Shown here piece by piece: positions 35,511-44,643 of a stretch of DNA of 64,000 nucleotides. The first letter of the stretch is position 1. Each line of letters opens with the position of its first letter. A program made the translations under genes and the position numbers. The notes beneath the pieces are model-generated. The model was given only the letters and a program-made list of their open reading frames with translations. It searched no databases and had not been told where the DNA came from. This DNA comes from Cysteiniphilum litorale (GTDB lineage Bacteria; Pseudomonadota; Gammaproteobacteria; Francisellales; Francisellaceae): assembly GCF_003428165.1 (NCBI RefSeq), contig NZ_QLIQ01000009.1, positions 1 through 64,000 of the forward strand, written 5' to 3'.

Positions 35511-35514
35511 ATCC

Positions 35515-35530
35515 AACTCATGCATGAGTT
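35515..35530. repeat. 16-bp perfect palindrome after metK
   Basis: AACTCATGCATGAGTT begins five bases after the metK stop. It is a perfect palindrome but lacks a T run, so it could be a protein-binding site or a weak 3' end structure rather than a terminator. Confidence 0.45.
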
Positions 35531-35666
35531 TCAATCACCGTTAGTGAATTTCTCTCTGCATTGAATTGCATCAAAGCAAACAATTACCAAGAGAAAAGTT
35601 ATTTTTTGCAAATTTTTATAAATCACGGCACAATAGCCGCATTATTTTTTGATCATTTTAGAGCTT

Positions 35667-36740
35667 ATGTCACAGAAAATTATTGTCGGTGTCTCCGGTG
35701 GCGTTGATTCATCCGTTGCCGCCTTATTACTCAAAGAGCAAGGCTTTGATGTCGCAGGCGTTTTTATGAAAAACTGGGAGGAGGATGACAATGACGAGTT
35801 TTGCTCAGCCGAAGAAGATATCAAAGATGCCCAAAGCATTTGTCAAAGTATTGGTATTGAATTTAACAAAATCAACTTTGCAGCAGAATACTGGGATCAC
35901 GTCTTTGAATATTTCTTAGAGGAATACAAAGCTGGGCGCACACCAAACCCTGATATTCTATGCAATAAAGAAATTAAATTTAAAGCCTTCTTAGACTACG
36001 CCAAGCATCTAGGTGGCACACACATTGCTACAGGGCACTACGCCAGAAAAAGAACCTTACCAAATGGCGAACATCAATTATTAAAAGGCTTAGACCACAA
36101 CAAGGATCAATCCTATTTTCTCTATACTTTGGGACAGCAACAATTACACTACGCCTTATTTCCAATTGGTGAGCTTGAAAAACCAAAGGTTCGCGCACTA
36201 GCTGAAGCACATAACCTTGTCACACATAATAAAAAAGACAGCACAGGCATTTGCTTTATTGGCGAGCGTAAATTCAAAGCTTTTTTAAATCAATATTTAC
36301 CTGCACAACCCGGTGAAATTCATGATGAAAACGATATTGTTATCGGCAGACATGATGGCTTGATGTATTACACCATTGGACAGCGTCAAGGCTTGGGCAT
36401 TGGCGGGGTTAAAAACCGCCCTGAAATTCCATGGTTTGCCGCACACAAAGATCTTGAAAACAATGTGTTAATTGCCGTTCAAGGTCATCATCACCCACTG
36501 CTGTTAAGACAAAGCTTAACTGCTATTAAATTGCACTGGGTCAAAGGGCAAGCACCAGCTGATAGCTTTAGATGTACTGCCAAGGCACGTTATCGTCAAG
36601 CGGATCAGGCTTGTCAAGTCACGCTAACAAAAGACAGAGTTGAAGTCATATTTGACCAACTGCAACGCGCGATCACACCAGGACAATCAGTGGTATTTTA
36701 TGATGGTGAAATTTGTCTAGGTGGCGGCATTATTGAGTAA
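35667..36740 (+). CDS. mnmA: tRNA 2-thiouridine synthase MnmA
   Basis: MnmA thiolates U34 of tRNA for Lys, Glu and Gln. [16 protein letters not shown] near residues 7-22 is the PP-loop. The catalytic cysteines are in [16 protein letters not shown] near 92-107 and [12 protein letters not shown] near 195. ATG at 35667 gives 357 aa, beginning MSQKIIVG; the frame extends six codons to a TTG. A possible promoter (TTGCAA, 17 bases, CACAAT) lies at 35606-35634. It converges on cpoB. Confidence 0.96.
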   Translation: MSQKIIVGVSGGVDSSVAALLLKEQGFDVAGVFMKNWEEDDNDEFCSAEEDIKDAQSICQSIGIEFNKINFAAEYWDHVFEYFLEEYKAGRTPNPDILCNKEIKFKAFLDYAKHLGGTHIATGHYARKRTLPNGEHQLLKGLDHNKDQSYFLYTLGQQQLHYALFPIGELEKPKVRALAEAHNLVTHNKKDSTGICFIGERKFKAFLNQYLPAQPGEIHDENDIVIGRHDGLMYYTIGQRQGLGIGGVKNRPEIPWFAAHKDLENNVLIAVQGHHHPLLLRQSLTAIKLHWVKGQAPADSFRCTAKARYRQADQACQVTLTKDRVEVIFDQLQRAITPGQSVVFYDGEICLGGGIIE

Positions 36741-36772
36741 TGACAAACGATCTTTTTTCTGATGTCTTACGC

Positions 36773-37498
36773 TTATTTCAATTTCGTAAGCTGTGCTTTG
36801 GCTTTGTCAGTCACATCCGCATGTGGATATTTGTCAACAACACGTTGTAAATAGGTTTTAGCAGTCTTCATATTACCTTTGCTTAATTCCAACAATGCCA
36901 AGGCATAAGTGGCGTCAGCGATTTTAATGCTTTTCGGATAACGAGTTACAATCGTTTTGAACTGTGTGTAAGCATCATTAATATCACCATTAATAAGATA
37001 TATTTGACCAAGTAGATACAACGACTCTGAGTAGTGCTCACCATTATAATAGTCTTTAAGATACTGTTTAAACAAGCCTTCCGCATCTTTGTAATTTTTG
37101 GCTAACAATGCCTTGTTTGCCTTATCAAAAGCGGCATTATCTTGTTGCAACTTAAGCTCTTTAGGCGATGGTTTATTCACTTCAGCCCTTAGACTTTCAA
37201 GCTCTTTTTCAAACGCTGCAAGCTTCGTTGAAACCACATCATTTAGTTGGCTTATCTTATAACTATTGACTTCAATCTTACCGCGCAAATCATCTAACGT
37301 CTGACTAAAGTTTTGATTCGTTGCATTGGCTTGTTGATTAATCAAATATTGCACTTGATTATTCAATTTAGTTGTTTGCAATTGCAGTGCTTGCACGTCT
37401 GACTCAACACTCGCAAAATTGATACTAGGCAAGAGAATAATTGCCAATATGCCAATACCAAGAGCTTTGGTTTTCTTAAACGAAAGCAACATATGCAT
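36773..37498 (-). CDS. cpoB: Tol-Pal system accessory protein CpoB (YbgF)
   Basis: CpoB coordinates Tol function with peptidoglycan synthesis in the periplasm. The product of about 241 aa has an N-terminal signal segment (GIGILAIILLPSINFA). A coiled coil with Gln/Asn-rich heptads spans about 30-105, and TPR-like repeats follow (ALLAKNYKDAEGLFKQYL, GDINDAYTQFKTIVTRYP and GNMKTAKTYLQRVVDKYP). ATG at 37498 overlaps the pal stop by one base (TAATG); an ATG two codons later is also possible. It ends the tol-pal operon. Confidence 0.9.
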   Translation of the reverse strand: MHMLLSFKKTKALGIGILAIILLPSINFASVESDVQALQLQTTKLNNQVQYLINQQANATNQNFSQTLDDLRGKIEVNSYKISQLNDVVSTKLAAFEKELESLRAEVNKPSPKELKLQQDNAAFDKANKALLAKNYKDAEGLFKQYLKDYYNGEHYSESLYLLGQIYLINGDINDAYTQFKTIVTRYPKSIKIADATYALALLELSKGNMKTAKTYLQRVVDKYPHADVTDKAKAQLTKLK

Positions 37499-38154
37499 TA
37501 ACCACAAGCTTGCCCAAAGTCAAGCTCCGCACGTCGATCCAAATAATAGGCATGCTGCTGTGCTTTGGCTTTTGTCATCTCACCATAGAACTGTGAAGGC
37601 GCTGCCACAGGTTGCGATTTGCCATAGCTTACCGTACATAACTGATTGCTATTAACCCCTTGTTGCAATAAATATTGACGCACACTATCCGCACGACGTT
37701 GACCAAGGTTTAAGTTATATTTCTCACTCCCTCTTGGGTCAGTATGTCCTGCCAAACGCAGTGGCTGATTATATTTCAACAAATAACTCGCTACTTGATT
37801 TAGACATGTTTTAGCATCATTGGTCAAGGTCGTGCTATCAAAGGCAAAGTAAACTGTTTTGCATGAGCTCATACTATTTAACGCGGCAATCATTGCTTGT
37901 TGTTGTGCTGGCGTATATTGTCCGATATTGGCAATTTGACTTTGTAAATCAGCAATACTTTGACTATCTAAACTACCTGCTTGTCCTAAAGCATTCGTCT
38001 CCACACTACTACCATGCGCTGACATGCCCGCACTTCCCTCAGGACCAATACCTTCAATCGGTGCTTGGCGTTGTGAAGCACATCCGGCGATCAATAATAC
38101 TGACAAAATGCCTGCTGCTGCCAGTGAAGTGGACTTTTTAATTTTTAATTTCAT
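37498..38154 (-). CDS. pal: peptidoglycan-associated lipoprotein Pal
   Basis: Pal anchors the outer membrane to peptidoglycan and binds TolB. The signal ends in lipobox LLIAGC with C25 as the lipidated residue. A linker of about 65 residues precedes the OmpA-like domain, which holds FAFDSTTL near 104, GHTDPRGSEKYNLNLGQRRA near 136-155, and YGKSQPV. Unusually, the folded part has four cysteines (98, 117, 173 and 217), one at the very C-terminus. At 218 aa it is longer than E. coli Pal, mostly in the linker. Confidence 0.95.
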   Translation of the reverse strand: MKLKIKKSTSLAAAGILSVLLIAGCASQRQAPIEGIGPEGSAGMSAHGSSVETNALGQAGSLDSQSIADLQSQIANIGQYTPAQQQAMIAALNSMSSCKTVYFAFDSTTLTNDAKTCLNQVASYLLKYNQPLRLAGHTDPRGSEKYNLNLGQRRADSVRQYLLQQGVNSNQLCTVSYGKSQPVAAPSQFYGEMTKAKAQQHAYYLDRRAELDFGQACG

Positions 38155-38214
38155 TGTATTTCCTTAAGCTTTTCATTATTTCTTTATTTGATTTGTCTTT
38201 TATAAATCACACCT

Positions 38215-39537
38215 TTAAACAGCCGGTGACCATGCTGGTGATTGAATGGCGCCTTGTGTGTTAGATGGTAAGCTAATTTGAACCTTGCCGTCAATCGACA
38301 CCATCGCAAGATTCGCACCTCCTGAAGGTTGACCTTGTGCATAGATAATCATATTGCCATCTGGTGATACACTCGGAGATGAATCCATTGAGCCATGCGT
38401 TAACACCGTAATTTTCTTATCTCTTAAATCGACTTTCGCAATCTGCGTACCTGAACTACTGTCTTTTTGATACATAAACACAATGCTTTGACCATTTGGC
38501 GTATACTGCGGATCAAATGCCTGCTTTGCACCATATGTTAAGCGCTCTGACGATGGATATTTGCTATCAATAGCCGTTGTATAAATCTGTGGATTACCGC
38601 CACGATTTGAGACAAAAGCAATCTCACTACCCGTTGGTGAGAAAGTTGGCGCGGTATTAATACCGTTTAACGTCAATTTGTTATACAACTTATCGTTATT
38701 TAAATTCATCAAGTAAATATTGGTATTCTCGGAATAACCTTGAGATAGCGCCATTGCCAAAGTTGTGCCACTAGGTGAGAATGCGGGCGAGCTATTGATC
38801 CCCTCATAATTAGCAACCTTCTTACGTTCACCGCTATACACACCAATCGTATAAATTGCCATGCCACCCTTGTGATAACTGACATAGGCAAGATATTTAC
38901 CATCTTTCGACCATGTCGGTGACATAATCGGCTCTTTGGTTTGACGCAACAACACATGCGGATTAAAGCCATCATAATCAGAGACCACGAGCTGATAAAC
39001 TGCCTTTTTTACGTTATAGGGATTCTCAACGTCAACATAAGCCAACTTTGAGGTAAAGTAACCTTTGCTGCCGGTAATCGCCTCATAAATATAATTACTA
39101 ATGGTATGGGATAATAGTCGCAATTGACCTTCTTGAAGATTCGTAAATTTACGCGCACTTAATACCTTGCCACTAAGCTTACTGGCTAACTCATAGGTAA
39201 TATTATAATGCCCATTGTTTTTATCAATCTGCCCAATAAGCACATAATCTGCCGACCATTTTGACCAGTTGATCTGCTGTACATTATCAATCTGTTGTGG
39301 GAAGCCTGATGTTTGTGATTCAATACGCCCAGAATTGCGAAGATCATCAGCAATAACCGCTGCAATGCCATCTGGCAGCTGACTATTTTTAATCATTTGC
39401 CCATTAAATGGCATCACTGCCACAGGAATTTGCGAAGACACACCCTGAGTAATATTAATGGTCAAACGCGCCTGCGCTGAGCAGGTTACTATCAATGTTA
39501 AAAAAAGCAGCCAATATATTCGTATCATGTTGCGCAT
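38215..39537 (-). CDS. tolB: Tol-Pal translocation protein TolB
   Basis: TolB is a periplasmic protein with an N-terminal domain and a six-bladed propeller that binds Pal. A signal peptide (to about residue 23, SAQA) is followed by IPVAVMPFNG. Repeated propeller motifs are SPTWSKDGKYLAYVS, SPAFSPSGTTLAMALS, APTFSPTGSEIAFVSNRGGN and SPSVSPDGNMIIYAQ. ATG at 39537 has AAGGG eight bases upstream and gives 440 aa; a GTG at 39546 overlapping the tolA stop is possible. Confidence 0.95.
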   Translation of the reverse strand: MRNMIRIYWLLFLTLIVTCSAQARLTINITQGVSSQIPVAVMPFNGQMIKNSQLPDGIAAVIADDLRNSGRIESQTSGFPQQIDNVQQINWSKWSADYVLIGQIDKNNGHYNITYELASKLSGKVLSARKFTNLQEGQLRLLSHTISNYIYEAITGSKGYFTSKLAYVDVENPYNVKKAVYQLVVSDYDGFNPHVLLRQTKEPIMSPTWSKDGKYLAYVSYHKGGMAIYTIGVYSGERKKVANYEGINSSPAFSPSGTTLAMALSQGYSENTNIYLMNLNNDKLYNKLTLNGINTAPTFSPTGSEIAFVSNRGGNPQIYTTAIDSKYPSSERLTYGAKQAFDPQYTPNGQSIVFMYQKDSSSGTQIAKVDLRDKKITVLTHGSMDSSPSVSPDGNMIIYAQGQPSGGANLAMVSIDGKVQISLPSNTQGAIQSPAWSPAV

Positions 39538-39542
39538 ATTTA

Positions 39543-40646
39543 TCACCCTTGTTGTCCAAATTTAAAATCAATACCTTGTGCAATAAGCTCTCTTGCGCGC
39601 GCATCTTGCGGCAAGCTTGGCGCTTGTGCATTCTTAAATGCCAAGAGTAATGAGCGATCACATTGCGCACTACCGCTAGAAACTGAAATCGTGGGGTTAC
39701 TCCCTGGGGTAACCATCACCGTTGGCAAATGATCCGCACTTATTTTGCGACAATCATCCATTATCCACACCGCTTCAATTCGCGCCTTATAGGCGCTAGC
39801 ATAGGCTTGCAATGCTTTCTCTGTTGCACTTTGCGCATGAGCCTCCGCACTTTGCGCATTTAAATCATTTAAAGCAGATTGCCTTAAGGCATCTAACGCG
39901 GCTTTTCGCGCTGCAGCTGCTTTTGCTTCTCTTGCTACTTTTTCCTTTTCCTCAGCTTGCGCTTTCAATGCGGCTTTTTTTGCTTCTTTTGCCTCTTTCG
40001 CCTCTTTTTCTGCTTGAGCTTTCTTGGCTTCGGCTAATTTTTGAGCCTCTTGTTGCGCTTTTAACGCCTTTTCCTGTTTTTCTTTTTCCGCTTTCTCTGC
40101 TTTTGCTACTTTTTCTTTTTCTGCTTGTGCTAAAGCTTTTTGCTTTTGCATTTCTTTAGCACGCGCTTCTGCCTCTGCTTTTAACTTAGCTTCTGCTAAT
40201 GCTTTTTGTTTGGCAGCATCTGCAGCTTTTAATTCCTCCTGACGCTTGATCTCAGCAGCATGTGCTGTTGCAATCTTTTCTTCAATGGCTTTGATCTTTT
40301 GCTGACGCAGTTGTTCTTTAGCAAGCTTTTCTTGTTTTAATTCTTTCTGTTTTTGATCAAATTGAGCCACTTGCTGATCGACACTTTCACTGGAAATTGC
40401 CGTTGCCTGGACAATCTCTTTACTATTTAAGGTGACAACTGTGCGCCCTCCTGCAAGATTAAGCGTGTTCTTTTTTGTCTGCAAAACACTGGCAATAATA
40501 ATTAAACCAATCACTAATGCCACATGCAGCAAAATAGAATAACAAAAGCTTAAACGCTCAGGCGTTGCTGTTGCAGCCACATAAAGCCTCTTAATAAATC
40601 CTCGCAGTTGATTAAACTTGCTCGATTGCTTCGACTTATTGACCAT
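39543..40646 (-). CDS. tolA: Tol-Pal energy-transducing protein TolA
   Basis: TolA links the TolQR motor in the inner membrane to the outer envelope. A single membrane helix (FCYSILLHVALVIGLIIIAS, about 34-53) is followed by a long Ala/Lys/Glu-rich helical domain (about 95-270). A compact C-terminal domain of about 90 residues follows, with a Cys pair (DDCRKIS, SAQCDRS). The gene is intact and sits in the standard order after tolR. The low-complexity middle gives long spurious frames on the opposite strand. Confidence 0.93.
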   Translation of the reverse strand: MVNKSKQSSKFNQLRGFIKRLYVAATATPERLSFCYSILLHVALVIGLIIIASVLQTKKNTLNLAGGRTVVTLNSKEIVQATAISSESVDQQVAQFDQKQKELKQEKLAKEQLRQQKIKAIEEKIATAHAAEIKRQEELKAADAAKQKALAEAKLKAEAEARAKEMQKQKALAQAEKEKVAKAEKAEKEKQEKALKAQQEAQKLAEAKKAQAEKEAKEAKEAKKAALKAQAEEKEKVAREAKAAAARKAALDALRQSALNDLNAQSAEAHAQSATEKALQAYASAYKARIEAVWIMDDCRKISADHLPTVMVTPGSNPTISVSSGSAQCDRSLLLAFKNAQAPSLPQDARARELIAQGIDFKFGQQG

Positions 40647-40657
40647 AGATACGTCGC

Positions 40658-41089
40658 TTACTCTTTGGGATCATCAGTCACCAATCCAACACTCGCCACA
40701 CCTGCTTTTTGTAGCAATACCATCGCTTCAACCACTTGACCATAGCTTGCATTTTTATCACCACGCACATAGATCTGTTTGTCTTTATCTTGCGCTAAAG
40801 TCGTCGCTACTAACTCACTTAACTGACTTGCCGTTAATGCATTTTGCTCATCATTACGATTTATAAAATATTGCCCCTGTTGATTGACTGTTACAATCAA
40901 TGGTTTTTGATCAGAAGGCGGGATTTTCTTGGCTTGTGCTTGTGGTAAATCAACTTTAACACCTTGGGTTAACATCGGTGCCGTAATCATAAAGATGATT
41001 AACAACACCAACATGACATCGATATACGGAACGACGTTAATCTCAACCATGGCCTTACGTTTAGTGCGACGCGAGTTTCTTCGACGCAT
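40658..41089 (-). CDS. tolR: Tol-Pal system protein TolR
   Basis: TolR is the ExbD-family partner of TolQ in the proton-driven motor. MVEINVVPYIDVMLVLLIIF near residues 14-33 contains the membrane helix with the proton-binding Asp (D24). A periplasmic domain of about 100 residues follows. At 143 aa the length is typical. The ATG overlaps the tolQ stop by one base (TAATG). Confidence 0.96.
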   Translation of the reverse strand: MRRRNSRRTKRKAMVEINVVPYIDVMLVLLIIFMITAPMLTQGVKVDLPQAQAKKIPPSDQKPLIVTVNQQGQYFINRNDEQNALTASQLSELVATTLAQDKDKQIYVRGDKNASYGQVVEAMVLLQKAGVASVGLVTDDPKE

Positions 41090-41784
41090 TATGCTTCCTC
41101 GCTTATCTCAGATTTATACGCTTCACGATAAAGCAAAGTGCATAGCTCATCTTGAAAGTTTTCATACTCAAGCAATACACCATCGACCAGGCGTGAATAT
41201 CGGTTATAACCAACTACCGCAGGAATTGCCACAAATAACCCTAAGGCTGTGGCAATCAAGGCTTCAGCAATATGAGGAGCCACCATTGATAAAGTCGCTT
41301 GTTCAACACCACCTAAGGCAGTAAACGATGCCATAATACCCCATACGGTTCCTAACAAACCTACATAAGGCGCAATCGAACCAATCGTGCCTAACAATGA
41401 AATCTGATGCTCAAGCTTCTCACTTTCTTGCATCATTGCCACACGCATCGAGCGCTCAACACCTTCTAAAACAACATCACCATGCAACTCTCCTTGTTTA
41501 CGTAAACGCATAAATTCACGAAAACCACAGCTAAAAAGATATGATAATCCTTGGTTTTTGTGTTTATTATGTTGTAACTCTTGATAGACTTTATTGATAT
41601 TGCCACTTGACCAAAAGCGCTTAGCAAAGGCTCTTGCTTCAGTTTTGGCAGATTTTAATACCTGATAACGCTGAATCATAATCGCCCACGACCAGATAGA
41701 GCCAACGATTAAAATTAAAATAATTAACTGCACAACGATGTCAGCATTTAACACCAAATGCCAGAAAGACAAATTATTGGACAC
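41089..41784 (-). CDS. tolQ: Tol-Pal system protein TolQ
   Basis: TolQ is the ExbB/MotA-family channel subunit. Three membrane helices are visible: IVVQLIILILIVGSIWSWAI near 16-35, and two around LLGTIGSIAPYVGLLGTVWG and IAEALIATALGLFVAIPAVV. GTIGSIAPYVGLLGTVWGIM is the conserved family stretch. GTG at 41784 is chosen because AGGA lies six bases upstream; this gives 231 aa, close to E. coli TolQ, while a TTG five codons earlier has no signal. It opens the tol operon. Confidence 0.95.
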   Translation of the reverse strand: MSNNLSFWHLVLNADIVVQLIILILIVGSIWSWAIMIQRYQVLKSAKTEARAFAKRFWSSGNINKVYQELQHNKHKNQGLSYLFSCGFREFMRLRKQGELHGDVVLEGVERSMRVAMMQESEKLEHQISLLGTIGSIAPYVGLLGTVWGIMASFTALGGVEQATLSMVAPHIAEALIATALGLFVAIPAVVGYNRYSRLVDGVLLEYENFQDELCTLLYREAYKSEISEEA

Positions 41785-41821
41785 ACAAGATCCTTTCAAA
41801 CTTAAGTAAAACAGGTACTTT

Positions 41822-41849
41822 ATTGTATTATGATTACATAAATTACCAA
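41822..41849 (-). promoter_or_regulatory. predicted tol-pal operon promoter
   Basis: TTGGTA (41849-41844) and TACAAT (41827-41822) are 16 bases apart on the minus strand, about 38 bases ahead of the tolQ GTG. The usual ybgC gene is absent upstream. Confidence 0.6.
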
Positions 41850-41919
41850 AGGAAATTACGGCGGATTTCTTTTAACGATTGGAATCAAGTTTGAATTCAC
41901 CGATTGGCGTTACTGAAAG

Positions 41920-42708
41920 TCACTCAGATTGTTTTTGCAACTCCCACAACCTGTTTAGCTCATCAGCATCCGTATCAAGCATACTACGATCTTGCAATTT
42001 TAATGCAGCTTCCACTCCGCGAAAACGTCGGGCAAATTTCTGATTTGCTTGACGCATTAAAGCTTCAGGATCTGCTTTTAAATGCCTTGCAAGATTTACA
42101 CAACTAAAAAGTAGATCACCCAACTCCTCTTGTGCTTTCTCTTGATCATGCAATAGCACCTCTTTAAGCTCACTCACCTCACTTTCAAGCTTGGTAAAAA
42201 CGTCTTCTATGTTCTGCCAATCAAAACCAACACCTGAGGCTCTTGTTTGCATTTTCTTGGCAATGGTTAATGCTGGAAGATTCAAGGCAATACCATCAAG
42301 CTCACTGTTTAATTTGCCGCGCTCACGCCTTTTTATATCTAGCCATTGCCGCTCTAAGGCTTCAACATCTTTGATATTACCTTTAGCAAAAACATCTGGG
42401 TGACGCACAATTAACTTTTGTGTCAAGGCATCAACTATATCTTCAAAATCAAATAATGCTTGCTCTTTAGCAATTTGCGCATAAAAAACCACTTGGTTTA
42501 ATAAATCTGCCAGCTCATATTTCACCGCATCTGTTGCGTGATTTTCTATTGCATCGACTAACTCATAGGCTTCTTCAATCGTATGCTCTGTTAGGCTTTG
42601 CCAGGTTTGCTCTAGACTCCACGCGCACCCCTTATCTTTATCACGCAGCGCTGACATGACACCCAATAGATCAGTTAATTGATATTTCTCCAAGGTTTTA
42701 GAAGACAT
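41920..42708 (-). CDS. mazG: nucleoside triphosphate pyrophosphohydrolase MazG
   Basis: MazG hydrolyses NTPs to NMP and pyrophosphate, cleaning nucleotide pools. The 262-aa protein has two MazG domains. The first has LTEHTIEEAYELVDAIE and YELADLLNQVVFYAQ, with the EExxD metal ligands. The second has KLESEVSELKEVL and AQEELGDLLFSCVNLARHL. The segment LRDKDKGCAWSLEQT is slightly divergent from the usual GCPWD. The start overlaps gloB by 11 bases. It is last in a compact six-gene run beginning at sufE. Confidence 0.95.
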   Translation of the reverse strand: MSSKTLEKYQLTDLLGVMSALRDKDKGCAWSLEQTWQSLTEHTIEEAYELVDAIENHATDAVKYELADLLNQVVFYAQIAKEQALFDFEDIVDALTQKLIVRHPDVFAKGNIKDVEALERQWLDIKRRERGKLNSELDGIALNLPALTIAKKMQTRASGVGFDWQNIEDVFTKLESEVSELKEVLLHDQEKAQEELGDLLFSCVNLARHLKADPEALMRQANQKFARRFRGVEAALKLQDRSMLDTDADELNRLWELQKQSE

Positions 42709-43474
42709 CTTTACGCGCTCTTAACTCACAAAATGCTGTTTGTGCATCGATGATATTGGCATTTGTTTGGCGCAATATTGCTTGAAGTTCATTTTCATTC
42801 GCTCTAAAGAAAATATTCATTTGATTCTCATCAGCAAGCGTTGTAATCGGTTTATCCTCAGGTTTTATGTCCGTGACTTTGTTAAACCATTGGCGATAAT
42901 AATCATCTTGCGGCTGAATGGATTGTGCAAAAGACAAATTATTTTCAAAATAATCATGCGCCGGATACAGCTTTGTTGTCTCAGGCAGTGATCGCAATTT
43001 CTCAATACTGTGATATAAGCGCACCACATCCGCCGTACTATCTTTGACATTACCAACGCCTGCGGTAAATATCGTATCACCGCAAAAAAGAAGCTCTTGT
43101 TGTGGCAAATAAAAACTGACATGCGAGGCAATATGCCCAGGACATGTAATCACCTGACAACTCGCTGTGTTGAAACTCAATTGCTCACCATCTTTGACGT
43201 AATGGTCAACCTGATGTCCACGATAATGCTCAAAATGCGCATACACTGGGATATTGTACTTTGCTTTTAGTGCTGCCACTGCTGCAATATGATCACCATG
43301 ATCATGCGTAAGCAAAATCGCTTCTGCCTCGATATTTTGTTCATTTAAAAACTGTTCATAATGCTCCGCCATCGTCGGATCAACAATCAAAGCCTTATGA
43401 TTAGTGTCATTAACAACAAGATAATTATAATTTCTAAGTGGATTGTTCAAATACCAACGTTTAACATATATCAT
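42698..43474 (-). CDS. gloB: hydroxyacylglutathione hydrolase (glyoxalase II)
   Basis: GloB hydrolyses S-lactoylglutathione in methylglyoxal detoxification. The metallo-beta-lactamase motif THDHGDHIAAV (near residues 55-65) supplies the metal ligands. TCPGHIASHVSFYL near 110 and LFCGDTIFTAGVG near 129-141 add more, and LYPAHDYFENNLSFA near 164 holds the glyoxalase II His and Asn. The 258-aa length matches. It overlaps hemY by four bases and mazG by 11. Confidence 0.94.
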   Translation of the reverse strand: MIYVKRWYLNNPLRNYNYLVVNDTNHKALIVDPTMAEHYEQFLNEQNIEAEAILLTHDHGDHIAAVAALKAKYNIPVYAHFEHYRGHQVDHYVKDGEQLSFNTASCQVITCPGHIASHVSFYLPQQELLFCGDTIFTAGVGNVKDSTADVVRLYHSIEKLRSLPETTKLYPAHDYFENNLSFAQSIQPQDDYYRQWFNKVTDIKPEDKPITTLADENQMNIFFRANENELQAILRQTNANIIDAQTAFCELRARKDVF

Positions 43475-44643
43475 AAATGCTCCAGTAATAGTTGCTCGCG
43501 CAGAGCACGGTACTTTTGCGCCTGATTTGGCATCGATTGCTTATAGGCTAATCGCTCTTTTGCTAATAGATATTTCAACTGCTCAGGGACTGTTAAAGCA
43601 CTTTCATGCACTTTGGATAAGTTTGCAGCGACAAACTCATCATCTTGATAAATCAAAGCAAAACTGATGATCAAGATATTCAAGCTTTGATCATCTTGCT
43701 TTATCTGTTTAAGCCAGCATGATCGTACAAATTCATAGGCAGCATTATCCTTTGCCAGCTCTAAATATAAGCTAATAAGTGGCTTATCAAATGACACAAG
43801 TAAGCGTTTTTGCATACGCTCTTTAAATTCAGTCTGCGGCACCAAGCTATATAAACGATTAAAGTATGCATATTCTGCATCAAGTGTTAGACTATGTGTC
43901 CGTGGCACACTCTGCCAGATTTCATTTAAATCACGTAAGGAAATAGCATGACTAAATAATTGCTGAAACACATTATCAATTGTTGATGACGATAAAAAGC
44001 GCTGATGTTTTAATAGTGTGTTTTTCGCGTCAATAATTCTTCTTTCAGCCAATTGGCTATTGATTAACGCCTCAATAATTTCAATGCTATTTGGTGAGTC
44101 TTTGATTAATGTCAATAGCAACGGCATCGCTTCATCAAATGCCTCGACTTTATAAAAAATCATCGCCTGGTAATAGCGCCAAACAAATGTCTTTTTGTTG
44201 GCTTTGCTTGAAGTTTGCAAAATACTTTGCAGCTCCTGATATTTACCTTGCGCTAACAAACCTTGCCAATACAACATCACCAAGCCATCGCCAACTATAG
44301 GCATATTAAGCTTCGCTAAGGTGTATTTTTTTTCCAATAGATGATGGTCTCTCAATAAATACGCCCTTTGCATTTCAACTAACTTATACGTCAATCTATC
44401 ACGCTTACGTATACGCAGACCTTGCCACCACTGCTTAGGACTCAACAATACAAGCCTTAATAGGTGATATAACAGTCCAAGCACACAAAAAAGTGCGACG
44501 ATCAGTACCACAAAAAGCCATAATGGTAACTTAATTAAGGTATCTTTAACAAAAAATGCGACAACACCAGGGTTAGCAATTACCCATAAGCTAATCAATA
44601 CGGCTAACGCACAAATCAATACCAACCAGATGATTTTTTTCAT
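43471..44643 (-). CDS. hemY: HemY-like inner-membrane TPR protein
   Basis: HemY (HemY_N family) is an inner-membrane protein linked to late heme synthesis; its exact role is unsettled. Two N-terminal membrane helices (about 4-23 and 40-66) frame the PGVVAFF segment, and an alpha-helical, TPR-like periplasmic or cytosolic region fills the rest. It is 390 aa. It overlaps hemX and gloB by four bases each, so all are translated from one message. It is unrelated to the Bacillus HemY protoporphyrinogen oxidase. Confidence 0.88.
   Translation of the reverse strand: MKKIIWLVLICALAVLISLWVIANPGVVAFFVKDTLIKLPLWLFVVLIVALFCVLGLLYHLLRLVLLSPKQWWQGLRIRKRDRLTYKLVEMQRAYLLRDHHLLEKKYTLAKLNMPIVGDGLVMLYWQGLLAQGKYQELQSILQTSSKANKKTFVWRYYQAMIFYKVEAFDEAMPLLLTLIKDSPNSIEIIEALINSQLAERRIIDAKNTLLKHQRFLSSSTIDNVFQQLFSHAISLRDLNEIWQSVPRTHSLTLDAEYAYFNRLYSLVPQTEFKERMQKRLLVSFDKPLISLYLELAKDNAAYEFVRSCWLKQIKQDDQSLNILIISFALIYQDDEFVAANLSKVHESALTVPEQLKYLLAKERLAYKQSMPNQAQKYRALREQLLLEHL

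Noticed and set aside
39812-40159. Leucine-rich plus-strand frame of 115 codons
   Set aside because: It is antisense to the Ala/Lys/Glu-rich part of tolA; the low-complexity codons leave the opposite strand open by chance.
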